Assembly (NCBI GenBank): GCA_045600225.1
Contig: JAZRXL010000043.1
Span: forward strand, 1 to 43,899
DNA from: UBA1181 sp045600225
Lineage (GTDB): Bacteria > Bacteroidota > Bacteroidia > Bacteroidales > Paludibacteraceae
Length of the DNA stretch: 43,899 nucleotides
Reading direction: 5' to 3'
Translations under genes and position numbers: made by a program
In this document: positions 1-7,924 of the stretch, piece by piece
How positions within the stretch are numbered: the stretch's first letter is position 1
Layout: every line of letters starts with the position of its first letter
Notes under the pieces: model-generated
Seen by the model: the letters and a program-made list of their open reading frames with translations, nothing else
What the model was told of the DNA's origin: nothing
The model's database searches: none

Positions 1-396
1 AACCCTAAAATAGAAAAAAATAGCCTTTTCTTGAAATGCCAACTTATTGTGTTTCAAATAATTGAAAATCGCAGTTCCCCATTAACCATGGGTAAGGGGA
101 GTTGTGCACTTTATCAGAGGGGTAAATGAAAGAGCCGTGTAAATTTACCATTTTTCTTCCTTTTTTTATTTGAGGAATTTATTGTGACACAGTAATTTTG
201 TAACCATAAAAAAAGAGGATAAAGATGCTTATTCCTTATTATTGAACTGAAAACATAAAGCTGTCTTGTGAATTTCTTTGTGGCAGAATGGGCATTGATA
301 AATTCTATAGATGGTTTCTAAAATAAGACATAAACCCTAAACCGTAACAACACAATAGAGAGGTGAATGGCGCCTAATCATTCACCTCTTATTTTT
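1..396. other. Intergenic region at the window edge
   Basis: No convincing gene is visible in this AT-rich stretch. It contains an imperfect inverted repeat near 79-105 (CCCCATTAACC facing GGGTAAGGGG) and the hairpin at 359-389 described separately. Short reading frames on both strands are under 40 codons and lack supporting start signals. A gene may end just left of the window on the plus strand, which would explain the plus-oriented hairpin with its T-run. Confidence 0.5.
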
Positions 397-397
397 T
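359..397 (+). terminator. Hairpin terminator, T-run on the plus strand
   Basis: An 11-bp perfect stem (359-369 with 379-389) and a 9-nt loop are followed by TATTTTTTT on the plus strand. It lies directly after the stop of the minus-strand hydrolase gene. It may therefore serve converging transcripts, but the T-rich side favours plus-strand transcription arriving from outside the window. Confidence 0.6.
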
Positions 398-969
398 TAT
401 ATTCCCAACATTTTTCTGATTTGAGGAACTACGTAATCGCGAACAGTTTCGTCTGTTGGGAAGTGTCTTCCTGGCATACTATAACATTGAGAATAATGTT
501 TTTTAAACCAATGACAAGCTAATCTTGTGTATAAATCCCAAGTAGCAAAACAACCAACAGTGAGTTGTTCCTCTTCTTTGGTTATATTTTCAAATTGATG
601 GTGTTCCAATTCCTTGTAGTCAGAACAGATCTTATCTGTAACTGTAAAGTAGGGACATCCATCGTAACGGTCGTGTTTGTACTTGTTCTTACCCTTGAAT
701 AGTTTGAAGAATGTTGTTCCTAAGCATGAATTCACCATTACCTTCTTATAGCCTCTATATTTTTGAGCCATGAATCCACCTAACGAATGACCCACTATGA
801 CATCCACCTTGTTTTCCTTTAAAATCTTATCAATTTGAGGAAAAGCAATGTTGGGATCAATAGATAGATCGGGTATTAAAACTTCTGCTTCTGGAATATA
901 TTTTCTTATGGAATTACCTATGGCAGAATCGTGGCTTGATGCCATTCCGTGAAGATATAAAATAATCAT
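397..969 (-). CDS. YqiA/UPF0227-like alpha/beta hydrolase, last gene of the thiamine operon
   Basis: A 190-residue small alpha/beta hydrolase. Residues 5-10 give the oxyanion-type LHGMAS segment. The nucleophile elbow is GHSLGG (Ser near 62), and a late PGRHFPTDE segment supplies the probable catalytic His. Length and motifs fit the YqiA/YcfP (UPF0227) esterase-like family, whose physiological substrate is generally unknown. Its ATG overlaps the thiF stop by four bases (ATGA), so it is probably translationally coupled to thiF and under the same TPP riboswitch. No signal peptide is visible, so it should be cytoplasmic. A role in thiamine metabolism, such as hydrolysis of a thiamine ester or degradation product, is suggested only by position. 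Confidence 0.75.
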   Translation of the reverse strand: MIILYLHGMASSHDSAIGNSIRKYIPEAEVLIPDLSIDPNIAFPQIDKILKENKVDVIVGHSLGGFMAQKYRGYKKVMVNSCLGTTFFKLFKGKNKYKHDRYDGCPYFTVTDKICSDYKELEHHQFENITKEEEQLTVGCFATWDLYTRLACHWFKKHYSQCYSMPGRHFPTDETVRDYVVPQIRKMLGI

Positions 970-1667
970 ATATCAATTATATTATAAAGAAGATTTTGAG
1001 AATCGATGGTAAGTAGTTTCTTGCAAAGGGGTGTCCCACATTGAGTAATAATTTTAATAACCTCCATTGCTTCGATAGAGCCAATAATCCCAGGAAGCGG
1101 TCCTAAAACGCCTTTGGGTAAGCTGTAGTTGCATGGAATCGTCTCTTTAGGGAAAAGCTGGGAGAAGCGTCCTGCATCCTTATGATTGAAAACAGATACC
1201 ATGCCCGCATATTCCCCTATGCTTCCGAATACATAAGGAATATTCAGTTTGTGGGAGAGTTCGTCAATTAGATAGCGTGTTTCAAAATTATCACAACCAT
1301 CTACAATTATATCGTATTGTTTGATAATCTCCTCTGCATTGTTTTGTTCCAATCTCTCGTAGTAGGCATTGATCTTTGTAGTGTTATTAAGAGCTTTCAA
1401 TCTTTTTTTTGCACAGTCAACCTTAGGTAATCCTACCTCATCTTCTGTATATAAAACTTGTCTCTGCAGATTTGAGACAGAAACAACATCCGCATCGATA
1501 AGGCCCAAGTATCCGACACCGGCACCTGCCAGGTAGAGGGAGATGGGAGATCCGAGACCTCCTACTCCAACTATCAATACTTTTGCATTTTGCAATAGAC
1601 TCTGTCCTTCTGTACCGAAGTCGGGTAACATTGTCTGTCTTGCATATCGGTCATCCATACGAATCAT
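966..1667 (-). CDS. thiF: ThiF-type sulfur carrier protein adenylyltransferase
   Basis: A 233-residue E1-like enzyme that adenylates the C-terminal glycine of ThiS so that sulfur can be loaded for thiazole formation. The ATP-binding loop GVGGLGSP lies near residues 34-41. It is followed by the acidic IDAD turn and the NLQRQ segment carrying the arginine used in ATP binding. A conserved GVLGPLPGIIGS segment follows near 185-196. The two CxxC zinc pairs usual in ThiF and MoeB are absent; one Cys remains just ahead of GVLGP (PCNYS). The start ATG at 1667 directly abuts the thiH stop; a second Met three codons in is also possible. The context (thiS, thiG, thiH) makes ThiF more likely than MoeB. 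Confidence 0.88.
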   Translation of the reverse strand: MIRMDDRYARQTMLPDFGTEGQSLLQNAKVLIVGVGGLGSPISLYLAGAGVGYLGLIDADVVSVSNLQRQVLYTEDEVGLPKVDCAKKRLKALNNTTKINAYYERLEQNNAEEIIKQYDIIVDGCDNFETRYLIDELSHKLNIPYVFGSIGEYAGMVSVFNHKDAGRFSQLFPKETIPCNYSLPKGVLGPLPGIIGSIEAMEVIKIITQCGTPLCKKLLTIDSQNLLYNIIDI

Positions 1668-2780
1668 TTAGTTTAATGCTTGATCCCAGTCCTTCCAAAC
1701 TGGTTCTCTTCCTATGCGTTTCAATGCAGCTTCCACTTCCTTGGCGGTACGGTCATCGTTCACATGGAATTGTTCCAATGTTTGTGGATATGAATAGTAC
1801 CCGCCAGGTTCTGTATGACTTTCGGCACTCATTGTAGTAACGCCAAGAGTTGCCATATTGTCACGGATATACTGAGGCTCTCTAGTAGAGAAACTTATAT
1901 CCACATCGTGGTCGAAGATTCTGAAAGCAAATGTTAGCTGAGCTAATTCTTTATCGCTCATTACTACATTAGGTTGGAAACCCCCATTCTCACTTGGTCT
2001 CATTCGAGGGAAGTTGACACTATATTTAGTCTTCCAATAGTGCTTCTGTAGGTAGCGAAGGTGAGTTGCCATCATTGTGATATCGGTTCTCCACTCTTCA
2101 AGACCGATTAATACACCCATGCCAATGCTATGAACGCCAGCTTGACCCATACGATCGAATCCGTTAACTCTCCATTCGAACTTCGATTTCATTCCTCTTG
2201 GATGGTAAATCTTGTAGTTCGCTTTGTTATAAGTTTCTTGGAAACAAACAACTCCGTTAAGACCGTGGTTGGTTAACTCCTTATACTCTTCCATTTTGAG
2301 AGGCATTACTTCGATCTTTAGGTTGGCAAAGTAATTCTTTGCAATATCCAAAGCATTAGCAATATAGTCCACTCCAGCCAAGGCTGGATTCTCTCCTGTA
2401 ACTAGAAGAATATTCTCGAATGGGCCTAATTTCTTTATGGCTTTGTATTCGTTTTCAATCTCTGTTGGAGTAAGAATGGTGCGTTTCATAGGATTGCTAA
2501 TGTGAAATCCACAGTATACGCAAGAGTTGGTGCAAGAGTTGGTTAGATAGAGAGGGATAAACATGGATATGGTTTTGCCAAAACGCTCCATTGTATAGTG
2601 CTGGCTAAGTTGAGCCATCTCTTCCAAGAATGGTGCAGCGGCAGGAGAGATAAGGGCCATAAAGTCCTCTACATCGCAATGTTCCTTACTCAATGCACGA
2701 CGCACATCTGCCTCTGTTTTAGAGTATATTTTTTTCGTGGTTTCATCCCACGAAATCTTTTCTAACTCATCTGAAAACAT
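1668..2780 (-). CDS. thiH: 2-iminoacetate synthase (tyrosine lyase), radical SAM
   Basis: A 370-residue radical SAM enzyme that cleaves tyrosine to dehydroglycine (2-iminoacetate) and p-cresol, giving the glycine-derived part of the thiazole. The CxxxCxxC cluster motif is visible as C83, C87 and C90 (CTNSCVYC), followed by GFH. The TGE segment near 128 fits the SAM-binding GGE position, and the C-terminal half shows the ThiH/BATS-type region. The length matches the family (about 370-380). Having ThiH rather than the oxygen-using glycine oxidase ThiO fits an anaerobe. It lies 52 bp downstream of thiG and directly abuts thiF. Confidence 0.95.
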   Translation of the reverse strand: MFSDELEKISWDETTKKIYSKTEADVRRALSKEHCDVEDFMALISPAAAPFLEEMAQLSQHYTMERFGKTISMFIPLYLTNSCTNSCVYCGFHISNPMKRTILTPTEIENEYKAIKKLGPFENILLVTGENPALAGVDYIANALDIAKNYFANLKIEVMPLKMEEYKELTNHGLNGVVCFQETYNKANYKIYHPRGMKSKFEWRVNGFDRMGQAGVHSIGMGVLIGLEEWRTDITMMATHLRYLQKHYWKTKYSVNFPRMRPSENGGFQPNVVMSDKELAQLTFAFRIFDHDVDISFSTREPQYIRDNMATLGVTTMSAESHTEPGGYYSYPQTLEQFHVNDDRTAKEVEAALKRIGREPVWKDWDQALN

Positions 2781-2832
2781 TTGTTTGTCATTTGTAGGAT
2801 AGTTATATCCTGGTTGATGTTTTATCGTTAAT

Positions 2833-3606
2833 TTAATCCAAGAAAGATGTTAATGGAGATGATGCTTTTGCCTCCATATTCTTTGCTACACTTCCAAGTC
2901 CAGCCTCATAAGCTCTTCTTCCTGCTATAACGGCCTCTTTGAATGCAATAGCCATCTCTACGGGATTGCCAGCAATAGCAACCGCAGTATTAACAAGGAC
3001 TGCATCAGCTCCCATTTCCATTGCAGCAGCAGCATGGCTTGGGGCACCGATACCGGCATCTACCACTACGGGTACATTAGATTGCTCGATGATGATGCGA
3101 AGAAAGTCTTCTGTTCTTAAACCCTTGTTTGTGCCAATAGGAGCAGCCAAAGGCATAACTGTTGCAGCGCCAGCCTCCTCAAGATGCTTGCAAAGTACTG
3201 GGTCTGCTTGACAGTAAGGTAATACAATAAATCCTAGTTTTACCAACTCCTCAGTTGCTTTAAGTGTTTCGATTGAATCAGGCAATAGATAACGAGGATC
3301 TGGGTGAACCTCCAATTTCAACCAGTTTGTGCCAAATGCTTCTCTTCCCATCTGGGCTGCAAATACTGCCTCTTTTGCGTCACGAGCACCACTTGTATTG
3401 GGTAGTAACTGAATGTTCTTATGAAGAATGTGTTGAAGCATATCATCTTCTTTGTCATCCAAATCGATACGCTTCATCGCTACTGTAACCATTTCGGTAT
3501 CAGAAGCCAATATGGATTGAGCCATCAATTCGTTGGAACTGAACTTTCCTGTTCCTAAGAATAGTCGAGAATCAAATTCTCTGTCTGCAATTTTTAATTT
3601 CTCCAT
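2833..3606 (-). CDS. thiG: Thiazole synthase
   Basis: A 257-residue TIM-barrel enzyme that condenses 1-deoxyxylulose 5-phosphate, dehydroglycine and ThiS thiocarboxylate into thiazole phosphate. The Lys expected to form the imine with the sugar is in NWLKLEV (Lys97). Phosphate-binding segments VVDAGIGAPSHAA and GADAVLVNTA follow near 182-208, and the family signature VLPYCQADPVL is present near 131. The length is normal. Start is the ATG at 3606, which leaves 45 bp to thiE. It forms a functional unit with thiS, thiH and thiF in this operon. Confidence 0.95.
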   Translation of the reverse strand: MEKLKIADREFDSRLFLGTGKFSSNELMAQSILASDTEMVTVAMKRIDLDDKEDDMLQHILHKNIQLLPNTSGARDAKEAVFAAQMGREAFGTNWLKLEVHPDPRYLLPDSIETLKATEELVKLGFIVLPYCQADPVLCKHLEEAGAATVMPLAAPIGTNKGLRTEDFLRIIIEQSNVPVVVDAGIGAPSHAAAAMEMGADAVLVNTAVAIAGNPVEMAIAFKEAVIAGRRAYEAGLGSVAKNMEAKASSPLTSFLD

Positions 3607-3651
3607 CGTATTATTGTATTATCGTATTACTATTAATTCGTATTAATGAGC

Positions 3652-4299
3652 TTACCACTTTTTTTCGATTTTATGCAAGAATCGATCTGTCTCTTTGATA
3701 GGATCTTCTGCATTTAAGATAGCACCGGAAATAGCGATACCATTCAACCCTGACTCAATGATTTCGGGGACATCATTAAGCGTGATACCACCGATAGCAA
3801 CAATCGGTACAGTAATGTTATTTTCAATGCAATCGCAAATGATGCTTTGGTATCCTTCAATACCTAAAACTGGGGCAAGTTTCTTTTTGGTTTGCGTGAA
3901 ACGAAATGGTCCACAACCGATATAATCAACATATGGGGCTACCTTTTCAATGTCTTCAAAGGTATTGCATGTACCTCCTATGATGAAATCGTCTCCTAAG
4001 ATCTTTCGTGCTTCTGCAGGGTCCATATCTAGCTTTCCGAGGTGAACTCCATCGGCACCTACCTTCTTGCAAAGTTCAACATGGTCGTCTAAGATGAAAA
4101 CAGCATTCTTCTCTTTGCAAAGAGGAATTAGCTGAAGTGCTACTCTTTCCACTTCCTCTATGGCTGCCTCTTTCATTCGAAGTTGTATCCAACGACATCC
4201 TCCATTTAATGCTAACTCTGCTGATTTCAGATAATCATAACGATCATTGGTATGAGTAATGAATTGAAGTTTGAAAGCGTTTTTTTGTAGGATATTCAT
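3652..4299 (-). CDS. thiE: Thiamine phosphate synthase
   Basis: A 215-residue TIM barrel joining HMP pyrophosphate and thiazole phosphate to thiamine phosphate. It carries the canonical ThiE signatures: QLRMKE (pyrophosphate contact), DDHVELCKKVGADGVHLG in the middle, GCGPFRFTQTKKK near 132-144, and AIGGI near 168-172. Length fits the family. The ATG at 4299 is four bases after the stop of the second ThiE-family gene. Between the two paralogues here, this is the one with the complete active-site set, so it is probably the true thiamine phosphate synthase. Confidence 0.93.
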   Translation of the reverse strand: MNILQKNAFKLQFITHTNDRYDYLKSAELALNGGCRWIQLRMKEAAIEEVERVALQLIPLCKEKNAVFILDDHVELCKKVGADGVHLGKLDMDPAEARKILGDDFIIGGTCNTFEDIEKVAPYVDYIGCGPFRFTQTKKKLAPVLGIEGYQSIICDCIENNITVPIVAIGGITLNDVPEIIESGLNGIAISGAILNAEDPIKETDRFLHKIEKKW

Positions 4300-4303
4300 T
4301 GCA

Positions 4304-4891
4304 TTAAAAATTTTTGTTTACGTAACAAAGAGTTTGTCGAAACATTTCTATATTAAAGTTTTTCCATATAGCTCCCAACATAGCAACACCACCAAAGCCA
4401 ATGGTTGGAAGATTGGTGCAATTTTTGCAATCAATGCCTCCAAGTGCAATTACTTTTGACGTGATTCTTCCACACTCATGTTGTTTGATAAGTTCTTCTT
4501 TTGAGAAGGCAGAACTATATCCTTGTTTTGAGATACTATCGAAGATAGGACTTAAAGTTACATATTCAAACTCATCAATATGATTCAATTCGTCAAAGGT
4601 GTGGCAAGATTTACTTAATCGGATACTTCTTGATCCATCGTAGGTTTTATTTCTTGAATTAAGATGAACACCACCAATGGCATATTGTTCAGTTAATCTG
4701 AAATGATTGTGGATGGTTATCCTGGAATGAAATTCGGAAGGAATGGTTTTAAGTAGATCTTCAACCTCTTGGTATGTGGCGTGTGGTTTGCGAAGATGAA
4801 GGTGTTGTAGTCCATTAGTAAACAAATCAATGATCTGCTTACTCTCATCTGAGAAGAAATCTGGTTGTGTGAAAACTAATAGACGTCCCAT
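4304..4891 (-). CDS. ThiE/TenI-family protein, possible thiazole tautomerase
   Basis: A 195-residue second member of the TMP synthase/TenI family. It keeps the barrel landmarks LHLRKP (residues 31-36), GVHLNSRN, LSPIFDSISKQGYSS and ALGGI. It differs from ThiE at the substrate-binding positions: the TxTKK phosphate segment is replaced by SISKQGYSS, and there is no DDHVxL-like loop. TenI in Bacillus is a thiazole tautomerase, and the position between thiS and thiE suggests a similar step, but this is inference. It starts six bases after thiS stops. An alternative is a second ThiE with shifted substrate preference. Confidence 0.75.
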   Translation of the reverse strand: MGRLLVFTQPDFFSDESKQIIDLFTNGLQHLHLRKPHATYQEVEDLLKTIPSEFHSRITIHNHFRLTEQYAIGGVHLNSRNKTYDGSRSIRLSKSCHTFDELNHIDEFEYVTLSPIFDSISKQGYSSAFSKEELIKQHECGRITSKVIALGGIDCKNCTNLPTIGFGGVAMLGAIWKNFNIEMFRQTLCYVNKNF

Positions 4892-4897
4892 ATCAGG

Positions 4898-5098
4898 TTA
4901 TCCTCCACAAACAGCCTTGATGATGATGATCTTGGCTTGGTCTGCTACTGCAGTCTCTTGCCATTTTGCTCGTGGTACGATTTGATTATCGATTGCAAGG
5001 GCAATACCGAAAGCTGGGAATTCTAATTCTACAGCCAATTCGTTTAGGTTGGTTGCACTCTTCACCTCATAGGGCTTATCATTTACATATACTGTCAT
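4898..5098 (-). CDS. thiS: ThiS sulfur carrier protein
   Basis: A 66-residue beta-grasp ubiquitin-like protein that carries sulfur as a C-terminal thiocarboxylate for ThiG. It begins MTVYVNDKPYEV and ends in the diagnostic Gly-Gly (KAVCGG). I chose the ATG at 5098; a TTG at 5107 in the same frame would add three residues and is less likely. It is the first gene after the TPP riboswitch, so the whole operon is expected to be repressed by thiamine pyrophosphate. Confidence 0.95.
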   Translation of the reverse strand: MTVYVNDKPYEVKSATNLNELAVELEFPAFGIALAIDNQIVPRAKWQETAVADQAKIIIIKAVCGG

Positions 5099-5167
5099 AA
5101 GACGCAATTAATTAGAAGTATATAACTTCAGTTCGACAATATATCGAATGTGCAGGAATGATATGTA

Positions 5168-5242
5168 GGAAAATCCCTCTACAGCATTACCTGTGCAGGT
5201 TCGATGGGTATAATCTCAGCCCTAAATGGGCACCCCTTTATA
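5168..5242 (-). promoter_or_regulatory. TPP riboswitch (thi box)
   Basis: On the minus strand the leader of thiS shows the thi-box core in order: GGGGTGCC, the conserved CTGAGAT, then TACCC, CGAACCTG and GTAGAGGGA at the 3' side of the closing stem. This is the TPP-binding aptamer, here about 70-140 nt upstream of thiS. No strong terminator hairpin lies between aptamer and gene, so control may act on translation initiation. Boundaries are approximate to a few bases. Confidence 0.95.
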
Positions 5243-5247
5243 TATTG

Positions 5248-5255
5248 CAAAGATA
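5248..5255 (-). promoter_or_regulatory. Bacteroidota -7 element for the thi operon
   Basis: On the minus strand TATCTTTG matches TAnnTTTG and sits just upstream of the riboswitch, which would begin transcription near its 5' edge. No clear TTTG -33 element is visible at the right distance. Confidence 0.5.
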
Positions 5256-5324
5256 AAAAAAAAATAATAACCTTGATAGGGTTGGCTTTTTTTTGTCTGA
5301 TAATAAAAGTTATGATATACAACA

Positions 5325-5352
5325 AAAAAAAGGCGGTCTAGACCGCCTTTTT
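5325..5352 (-). terminator. Terminator of the secA-lgt-nagB-phosphohexomutase operon
   Basis: A nearly perfect palindrome, AGGCGGTCT facing AGACCGCCT, is flanked by an A-run on one side and a T-run on the other. It follows the phosphohexomutase stop by about 20 bp. On the minus strand the stem is followed by eight or more T residues. Confidence 0.9.
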
Positions 5353-5370
5353 AATATGATTGTTTGTGAA

Positions 5371-7113
5371 TTATAGGTTCAAAGACTTCTTAATAGCTTC
5401 AACCTTCACATTTGCTGCATCGCATGCTGCTTTGTAGTCAGCTGCACTCTTCATCTCTCCCTTAACCTCTACATAGAACTTGATCTTTGGTTCTGTTCCA
5501 GAAGGACGAACACTGACCTTAGTTCCATCTTCAGTAAAGAATTGAAGTACATTAGCAGTATCAGGCATTTGGATATCCTCAACCTTGCCACACTTGATGC
5601 AAGTTTGTTTCAAAGATTTGAAATCCTTCATAATCTTTACAGGAGAGCCAGCCAACTCTTTAGGAGGATTCTGACGGAAGTTCTCCATCATAGCTTTGAT
5701 CTCGTCTGCACCACTCTTACCTGGCTTAACAACACTGATAGCGCTCTCTTTTTGGAATCCGTATTCCATATAGATCTTCATCAACAACTCGTATAGTGAC
5801 ATGCCATTGTCCTTAGCCCAAGCTGCGATTTCACAGATCAAGCAGATTGAAGCCGGAGAATCTTTATCTCTAACCTTATCATAAGGCAAGAAGCCAAATG
5901 ATTCCTCTCCACCTCCAATGTACTTAGACTTACCTTCGTTCTCACGGATTCTATAAGCAATCCACTTAAATCCAGTATATTCGTCGTATAGTTTTACATT
6001 ATTCTTATCAGCGATCTCACGAATCAACTCAGAAGTTACGATAGTCTTAACCAAGAATTCATTTCCTTTCAACTTGCCAAGTTTCTTCATGTTTGTGATG
6101 ATGTAGTAGCAGAACATCATACAAGTTTGGTTTCCATTGATAATAACCCACTCTCCCTTATCATCGCGACACACAATTGCCAAACGGTCGGCATCAGGGT
6201 CTGAAGCAATAACCAAGTCAGCGCCTAATTTTGTTCCAAGGTTCATACCCATAGTCATAGCCTCTGAATTCTCTGGATTTGGAGACTTAACTGTAGGGAA
6301 GTTTCCATCGATAACCATTTGCTCAGGAACAACATTGATGTTTTGGAATCCCCAAGAGCGTAAGCACAAAGGAATAATAACACGACCTGTTCCGTGTAGT
6401 GGAGAATAAACAATGTTCAAATCTTTTTGGCGAAGGATCACATCTTGGTCTACCATAGCTTCTTTAACAGCCATCATATAGTCATAATCCATCTCACCAC
6501 CGATGATAGTGATCAAATCCTTGTTAGGAGTGAACTTAACATCGTCGATTTGTACCTTATTTACCTCATCAATAATACCTTTGTCATGTGGAGCCAATAC
6601 TTGTGCACCATCTTCCCAATATGCCTTGTATCCGTTGTATTCTTTAGGGTTGTGAGATGCAGTAATGTTTACACCACTTTGACAACCTAATTGACGGATT
6701 GCAAAAGAGATCTCTGGTGTTGGACGAAGGCTTTCGAACAAATATGCGCGAATACCATTTGCAGAGAAAATATCTGCAACGATTTCTGCGAAAAGACGAG
6801 AGTTGTTACGGCAATCGTGTCCTACAACTACACTAATCTCCTTCTTTCCTGCAAAAGCCTTCTTCAAGTAGTTAGCCAAACCTTGTGTTGCCATACCAAC
6901 AACATACTTGTTCATACGGTTTGTACCAACACCCATAATACCACGCAAACCACCAGTTCCGAACTCCAGATTTTGGTAGAATGCATCAATCAAATCCGTT
7001 TTATCAGCATTGTCCAACAAACGTTGAACCTCTTCTTTTGTTTCAGCATCGAAGTTACCATTTAACCAAGCATTTGCTTTGGCTGTAACATCTTGCAATA
7101 AAGCGTTATCCAT
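5371..7113 (-). CDS. Phosphoglucomutase/phosphomannomutase family enzyme
   Basis: A 580-residue alpha-D-phosphohexomutase that moves phosphate between C1 and C6 of hexoses. All four family landmarks are visible: TASHNP with the phosphorylated Ser153, the metal-binding DPDADRL near 306, the sugar-specificity loop GGEESFGFLP, and RPSGTEPKIKFY near the C-terminus for phosphate binding. The length and the GGEESFG loop resemble PgcA-type phosphoglucomutases, but glucose versus mannose preference cannot be read reliably. It lies 11 bp downstream of nagB as the last gene of a four-gene operon ended by a strong hairpin. Cytoplasmic; likely feeds envelope sugar synthesis. Confidence 0.92.
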   Translation of the reverse strand: MDNALLQDVTAKANAWLNGNFDAETKEEVQRLLDNADKTDLIDAFYQNLEFGTGGLRGIMGVGTNRMNKYVVGMATQGLANYLKKAFAGKKEISVVVGHDCRNNSRLFAEIVADIFSANGIRAYLFESLRPTPEISFAIRQLGCQSGVNITASHNPKEYNGYKAYWEDGAQVLAPHDKGIIDEVNKVQIDDVKFTPNKDLITIIGGEMDYDYMMAVKEAMVDQDVILRQKDLNIVYSPLHGTGRVIIPLCLRSWGFQNINVVPEQMVIDGNFPTVKSPNPENSEAMTMGMNLGTKLGADLVIASDPDADRLAIVCRDDKGEWVIINGNQTCMMFCYYIITNMKKLGKLKGNEFLVKTIVTSELIREIADKNNVKLYDEYTGFKWIAYRIRENEGKSKYIGGGEESFGFLPYDKVRDKDSPASICLICEIAAWAKDNGMSLYELLMKIYMEYGFQKESAISVVKPGKSGADEIKAMMENFRQNPPKELAGSPVKIMKDFKSLKQTCIKCGKVEDIQMPDTANVLQFFTEDGTKVSVRPSGTEPKIKFYVEVKGEMKSAADYKAACDAANVKVEAIKKSLNL

Positions 7114-7124
7114 AAGTTTTTAAA

Positions 7125-7919
7125 TTATAATATATTATCTTTTTCAATGTCTTTAAAATAGCGATATGTGGCTACCTTTAACTCGAAGGTAGACAGTTCA
7201 TCACAAACAATGATACCATTGCTATGAAGTTGTAGTGCACTTAGTGTACACATTTGACAAATACCCCCTTCAATGGCTTGTTGCAATGCACGTGCTTTAT
7301 TATATCCACTAACCAATATCATTACCTCCTTAGCATCCATAATGGTTCCTACCCCGACGGTTAGTGCAGATGTCGGAACTTTTGTTATGTCATTGTCAAA
7401 AAATCTTGAATTAGCAATGATTGTGTCCGTGGTTAAGTGTTTCAATCGGGTGCGTGAAGTTAGAGAAGATCCCGGTTCGTTAAAAGCAATGTGACCGTCA
7501 GGGCCAATCCCTCCAACGAATAGTTGAATGCCGCCTACTGCTTTAATTCTTGCTTCATAGTCTGCGCATTCCTTCTCTAAATCTGCAGCATTACCATTAA
7601 GAATGTTTACTTGTTCTGCAGGAATATCAATGTGTCTGAAGAAAGTATTCCACATAAAAGAGTAGTAACTCTCTGGGTGCTCTTTGGGAAGGTTCACATA
7701 CTCATCCATATTGAATGTGATAACATTCTTGAAAGAGACTCTGCCCTCTTTATTCATCTTGATTAGTTCCCGATACATTCCTATTGGAGAAGATCCTGTT
7801 GGAAGACCTAAAACAAACTTTCTATCGGCTGTTGGCTGAAACTTGTTAATAGAATCCGCCACATGTTTTGCAGCCCATTTTGAAACGGATGTATAATCTG
7901 ATTGAATTAAAACTCTCAT
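7125..7919 (-). CDS. nagB: Glucosamine-6-phosphate deaminase
   Basis: A 264-residue enzyme converting glucosamine 6-phosphate to fructose 6-phosphate and ammonia. It has the phosphate-binding GLPTGSSP loop at 38-45 and the catalytic Asp72 in NMDEYV. The GIGPDGHIAFNEPGSS block (near 137-152) supplies the active-site Asp, His and Glu. Length is typical of the hexameric NagB family. It starts five bases after lgt ends and is followed at 11 bp by the phosphohexomutase, so the two sugar phosphate enzymes are co-transcribed. Confidence 0.95.
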   Translation of the reverse strand: MRVLIQSDYTSVSKWAAKHVADSINKFQPTADRKFVLGLPTGSSPIGMYRELIKMNKEGRVSFKNVITFNMDEYVNLPKEHPESYYSFMWNTFFRHIDIPAEQVNILNGNAADLEKECADYEARIKAVGGIQLFVGGIGPDGHIAFNEPGSSLTSRTRLKHLTTDTIIANSRFFDNDITKVPTSALTVGVGTIMDAKEVMILVSGYNKARALQQAIEGGICQMCTLSALQLHSNGIIVCDELSTFELKVATYRYFKDIEKDNIL

Positions 7920-7924
7920 AAATA

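Noticed and set aside
225..330. Minus-strand peptide with QCPFCHKEIHK, like a zinc ribbon.
   Set aside because: The frame has only about 35 codons, no start codon and stops on both sides; most likely chance.
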